Source of the DNA: Tabrizicola_A sp965284335
GTDB taxonomy: Bacteria; Pseudomonadota; Alphaproteobacteria; Rhodobacterales; Rhodobacteraceae
Length of the DNA: 64,000 nucleotides
Assembly: GCF_965284335.1 (NCBI RefSeq)
Contig: NZ_OZ260076.1
Strand: one strand, 5' to 3'
Part shown: positions 61,369 through 64,000 of the stretch, piece after piece
Position numbering within the stretch: position 1 is the stretch's first letter
Layout of the letters: every line of letters begins with the position of its first letter
The notes under the pieces: generated by a model
Databases searched by the model: none
What the model was told of the DNA's origin: nothing
Seen by the model: the letters and a program-made list of their open reading frames with translations, nothing else
Translations under genes and position numbers: made by a program

Positions 61369-62617
61369 CCGTGCCGTCGCCGATGACGAGGTATTTGAAG
61401 CTGCACAGCTGTTCCGCCCCAACCGGGCCGCGCGCATGAAGCTTGCCCGTCGCAATGCCAATCTCGCCGCCCATGCCAAACTCGCCTCCATCGGCAAACT
61501 GGGTCGAGGCGTTGCGCATCAAGATGGCGCTGTCGAGCCGTTCAAAAAACCGCGCGGCGGTGGCGTCGTTTTCGGTCAAGATCGCCTCGGTATGGTTCGA
61601 TCCATAGCGGCGGATATGGGCGATGGCCTCATCCACCCCGTCGACCAGCTTGGCGGCGATGATCTTGTCGAGAAACTCGCGGCCAAAGTCATCGGGGGCG
61701 GCAGGGGTGGTGCCGGGGATTTTCAAAAGCTCGCCCTCGGTGCGCACCTCGACCCCGGCGGCCAAGAGGTCCTCGATCAGCACCGCACCGTGTTTGGTGT
61801 AGAACTGCCAGTCGATCAGCAGACATTCAGCCGCGCCGCAAATGCCGGTGCGGCGGGTCTTGGCGTTCAGGACCACGCGGCGGGCTTTGTCCAGATCGGC
61901 GTCGCGGTCGGCATAGACGTGGCAGATGCCTTCCAGATGGGCAAAGACCGGCACACGCGCTTCGGCCTGCACCAGCCCCACCAGCCCATTGCCGCCACGC
62001 GGCACGATAACGTCGATAAAGGCGGTGGCGCGCAGCATCTCGGCCACCATGGCGCGGTCGCGGGTGGGGATGAGCTGGATCGCCGCCTCGGGCAGACCGG
62101 CCTCGGCCAGACCCTGCACCATGCAGGCATGGAGCGCCTGCGAGGAATGAAAGCTTTCGCTGCCGCCGCGCAGGATCACGGCATTGCCAGCCTTGAGGCA
62201 GAGCGCGCCCGCATCGGCGGTGACATTGGGGCGGGATTCATAGATCACGCCGACCACGCCCAAGGGGGTGGCAACGCGTTGAATATGCAGCCCGTTTGGC
62301 CGCGTCCACTGGTCAAGCACGCGCCCCACCGGATCGCGCTGTTCGGCCACTTGCCGCAAGGCATCCACAATCCCGCGCAGGCGCGTCTCGTTCAGCATCA
62401 AGCGGTCCAGCATGGCGGGCGAAAGACCCTTTTCGGTGCCATAGGCCAGATCCAGCACATTGGCATCAAGGATCTCATCGCGCCGCGCCCAGACGGCGGC
62501 GGCGGCGGCTTGCAGGGCGGCGGCCTTGCGCTCAGAGGAGGCATAGGCCAGCTCTGCCGCGGCGGCACGGGCAGCGGTGCCGATCTCACTCATCATTGCG
62601 CGATAGTCGTCGCTCAT
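61358..62617 (-). CDS. proA: Gamma-glutamyl phosphate reductase
   Basis: 419 aa NADPH-dependent enzyme of proline synthesis, acting on the ProB product. The start at 62617 is MSDDYRAMMSEIGTAARAAA. PLGVVGVIYESRPNVTADA and the Cys-containing NAKTRRTGICGAAECLL (catalytic Cys) are present. It lies 90 bases after proB, with two hairpins between. Confidence 0.95.
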   Translation of the reverse strand: MSDDYRAMMSEIGTAARAAAAELAYASSERKAAALQAAAAAVWARRDEILDANVLDLAYGTEKGLSPAMLDRLMLNETRLRGIVDALRQVAEQRDPVGRVLDQWTRPNGLHIQRVATPLGVVGVIYESRPNVTADAGALCLKAGNAVILRGGSESFHSSQALHACMVQGLAEAGLPEAAIQLIPTRDRAMVAEMLRATAFIDVIVPRGGNGLVGLVQAEARVPVFAHLEGICHVYADRDADLDKARRVVLNAKTRRTGICGAAECLLIDWQFYTKHGAVLIEDLLAAGVEVRTEGELLKIPGTTPAAPDDFGREFLDKIIAAKLVDGVDEAIAHIRRYGSNHTEAILTENDATAARFFERLDSAILMRNASTQFADGGEFGMGGEIGIATGKLHARGPVGAEQLCSFKYLVIGDGTVRT

Positions 62618-62659
62618 CCTGCTCTCCGCCCGTATCCGGAGTTTGGCACAAACTCCGCA

Positions 62660-62704
62660 TCGGAAAATTGAAATTTTCCGAACCGATTTCTGCAAAGAAA
62701 TCGG
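62660..62704. repeat. Paired hairpins between proB and proA
   Basis: TCGGAAAATT / AATTTTCCGA (62660-62681) and CCGATTTCT / AGAAATCGG (62683-62704). They fill half of the 90-base spacer and resemble the pair before msrA. They could reduce read-through or stabilise proB RNA. Confidence 0.75.
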
Positions 62705-62707
62705 CTC

Positions 62708-63835
62708 TCAGATCACCATATCGTCGCGATGCACAAGGGCCGAGCGCCCTTGATAGCCCAAGATCCCGGCAATATCGCCCGACCGATGCCCGGCAATCGC
62801 ACGCGCCTCGGCCACCGTATAGCGCACCAATCCCTTGCCCAGAACTTCGCCCGCAGGTGACAAGATCGCCACCGGATCACCCCGCCCAAAGCTGCCGGTC
62901 ACCTCGGTCACACCCGCCGGAAGCAAGCTTTTTCCCGCCTTCAGCGCGGTTACGGCCCCCGCATCCAGCCGCAATTCCCCGCGCGGCTTCATCGCGTTGA
63001 TCCAGCGTTTGCGTGCGGCCTGAGGATCGCCCTTTGGCACAAACCACGTCCGCGTGGCCCCGCGCGCCAAGGCCTGCAAGGGGCGCGGGGTTGAGCCTTC
63101 CATGATCGCCATGGCACAGCCCCCCGCCACAGCGGTTTTCGCCGCCAGAAGCTTGGTCTTCATGCCGCCTTTCGACAGGCCCGAAATCGGATCGCCCGCC
63201 ATCGCCTCGATCTCGGGCGTGATCTTCGTCACGATGTCAAAGCGTTCGGCCGTCGGGTCCTCTTTCGGATTGGCCGAATAAAACCCGTCGACATCCGACA
63301 GAAGGATCAGCTGATCGGCCCCGACCGTCACCGCGATTTGCGCGGCCAGCCGGTCATTGTCGCCAAAGCGAATCTCATCGGTGGCCACGGTGTCGTTTTC
63401 ATTGACGATCGGCACCACGCCCAGACCTAGCAGGGTTTCCATCGTGGCGCGGCTGTTCAGATAACGGCGGCGGTCCTCGGTGTCTTCCAGCGTCACCAAA
63501 ACCTGCCCCGTGGTGATGCCATGGGGTGCGAGCACCTCTTCATAGGCGCGGGCAAGGCGGATTTGGCCGACGGCAGCGGCGGCCTGCGACTGCTCCAGCG
63601 TCAGCGCGCCATCGCCCAAGCCCAGCACCTTGCGCCCCAGCGCGATAGAGCCTGACGACACCAGCACCACATCACTGCCGCGCAGCTTGGCCTCGGCCAC
63701 ATCCATGGCAAGGGCGGAAAGCCAGCCCTGTTTCAACCCGGTCTGGCGATCCACCAAAAGGGCCGAGCCGATCTTGATGACCAGTCGTTTCGCCGCCGTC
63801 ACATCAGGCGCAATCAAGGGCATTACGGCTGCCAC
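62708..63835 (-). CDS. proB: Glutamate 5-kinase
   Basis: 375 aa. Phosphorylates glutamate as the first step of proline synthesis. The amino acid kinase domain has RLVIKIGSALLVDR, LVSSGSIALGR and SGLSKGGMKTKLLAAK; a C-terminal PUA domain (about 285-370) follows. A GTG at 63835 has GGAG eight bases upstream and overlaps the obgE end by 13 bases. An ATG at 63823 is the alternative. Confidence 0.95.
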   Translation of the reverse strand: MAAVMPLIAPDVTAAKRLVIKIGSALLVDRQTGLKQGWLSALAMDVAEAKLRGSDVVLVSSGSIALGRKVLGLGDGALTLEQSQAAAAVGQIRLARAYEEVLAPHGITTGQVLVTLEDTEDRRRYLNSRATMETLLGLGVVPIVNENDTVATDEIRFGDNDRLAAQIAVTVGADQLILLSDVDGFYSANPKEDPTAERFDIVTKITPEIEAMAGDPISGLSKGGMKTKLLAAKTAVAGGCAMAIMEGSTPRPLQALARGATRTWFVPKGDPQAARKRWINAMKPRGELRLDAGAVTALKAGKSLLPAGVTEVTGSFGRGDPVAILSPAGEVLGKGLVRYTVAEARAIAGHRSGDIAGILGYQGRSALVHRDDMVI

Positions 63836-64000
63836 GGTCCTGTCTCCACCTGCGGGGCCTCGCCTTCGATGGTAGCGTAAAGCGCGCGCAACACCTCTTG
63901 CACGCCCCGCCCCGACACGCCCGAAATCACATGCACCGGCCCGCCGGATGCCTTTTCCAAAGCACGGCGGCGGTCGGAAATCTGCTTTGGGTCCATCGCA
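63823..64000 (-). CDS. obgE: GTPase ObgE, C-terminal end (partial)
   Basis: Only the last 58 or so codons are in the window. The translation ends ASGGPVHVISGVSGRGVQEV then LRALY, matching the C-terminal G-domain segment of Obg (SGV/SAV motif). With proB and proA it forms the common obgE-proB-proA order. The rest continues beyond the window edge. Confidence 0.8.
   Translation of the reverse strand, partial: AMDPKQISDRRRALEKASGGPVHVISGVSGRGVQEVLRALYATIEGEAPQVETGPWQP

Overview
The window is about 64 kb of GC-rich alphaproteobacterial chromosome, most likely from Rhodobacteraceae (a Rhodobacter, Gemmobacter or Paracoccus relative). The evidence is the gene content: a DUF4175/TIGR02302 protein, xerC-DUF484, ruvCAB next to a tol-pal cluster, ChpT of the CtrA phosphorelay, phosphatidylcholine synthase, the ornithine-lipid pair olsBA, two DUF1127 proteins, an obgE-proB-proA run, and dispersed GC-rich intergenic palindromes. 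Most of it is housekeeping DNA with tight 4-base start/stop overlaps.

Layout. 1-16 kb: DUF4175 membrane protein, pheT, a DUF1127/LysR pair, a DMT transporter, pcs, xerC with a DUF484 gene, fructose-6-phosphate aldolase, priA, msrA, prmA and a small membrane protein. 16-20.4 kb: a second DUF1127 gene, ruvCAB, an unrecognised gene and a DUF2161 nuclease-fold gene. 20.45-28.72 kb: a genomic island. 28.7-38.6 kb: ybgC-tolQRAB-pal-cpoB, tilS, ftsH and a MOSC gene. 38.8-43.6 kb: a one-carbon cluster (fhs, chorismate mutase, two tandem folD paralogues) and a membrane-bound LytTR regulator. 43.5-51.2 kb: pdeM and the ligase-associated helicase, divergent from ymdB, a DMT transporter, an SLC13 permease and yebC. 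51.3-57.1 kb: ctaA, an M32 carboxypeptidase and an MFS transporter in one overlapping minus-strand run, a Zc3h12a-type RNase and a lytic transglycosylase. 57.2-64 kb: TrmJ-like methyltransferase, thiE-like gene, olsBA, DUF3553, chpT, proA, proB and the 3' end of obgE.

The most interesting part is the island. It is inserted inside the 5' coding region of ybgC. The first 12 codons of ybgC remain at 20424-20459, translationally coupled to the DUF2161 gene, and the rest resumes at 28715. A 9-base exact core (TATTACGAG) inside a 26-base imperfect repeat marks both junctions. The island has lower GC and carries a tyrosine integrase at its right end, a small ParA ATPase overlapping a ribbon-helix-helix partner, one exported protein of unknown function, and an IS21-family element whose istA is itself broken by an IS3-family element with a clean 3-base duplication. 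GTTACC and TTAACCAG motifs occur in the same order and orientation near both ends and look like integrase arm sites. The island also supplies a new ribosome binding site and start codon, so ybgC is rebuilt as a chimeric but apparently intact gene. I see no replication or conjugation gene in it, so it looks like a small integrative element that uses a plasmid-type partition pair.

No rRNA, tRNA or CRISPR array was recognised. Identifications come from reading sequence only; no database search was run.
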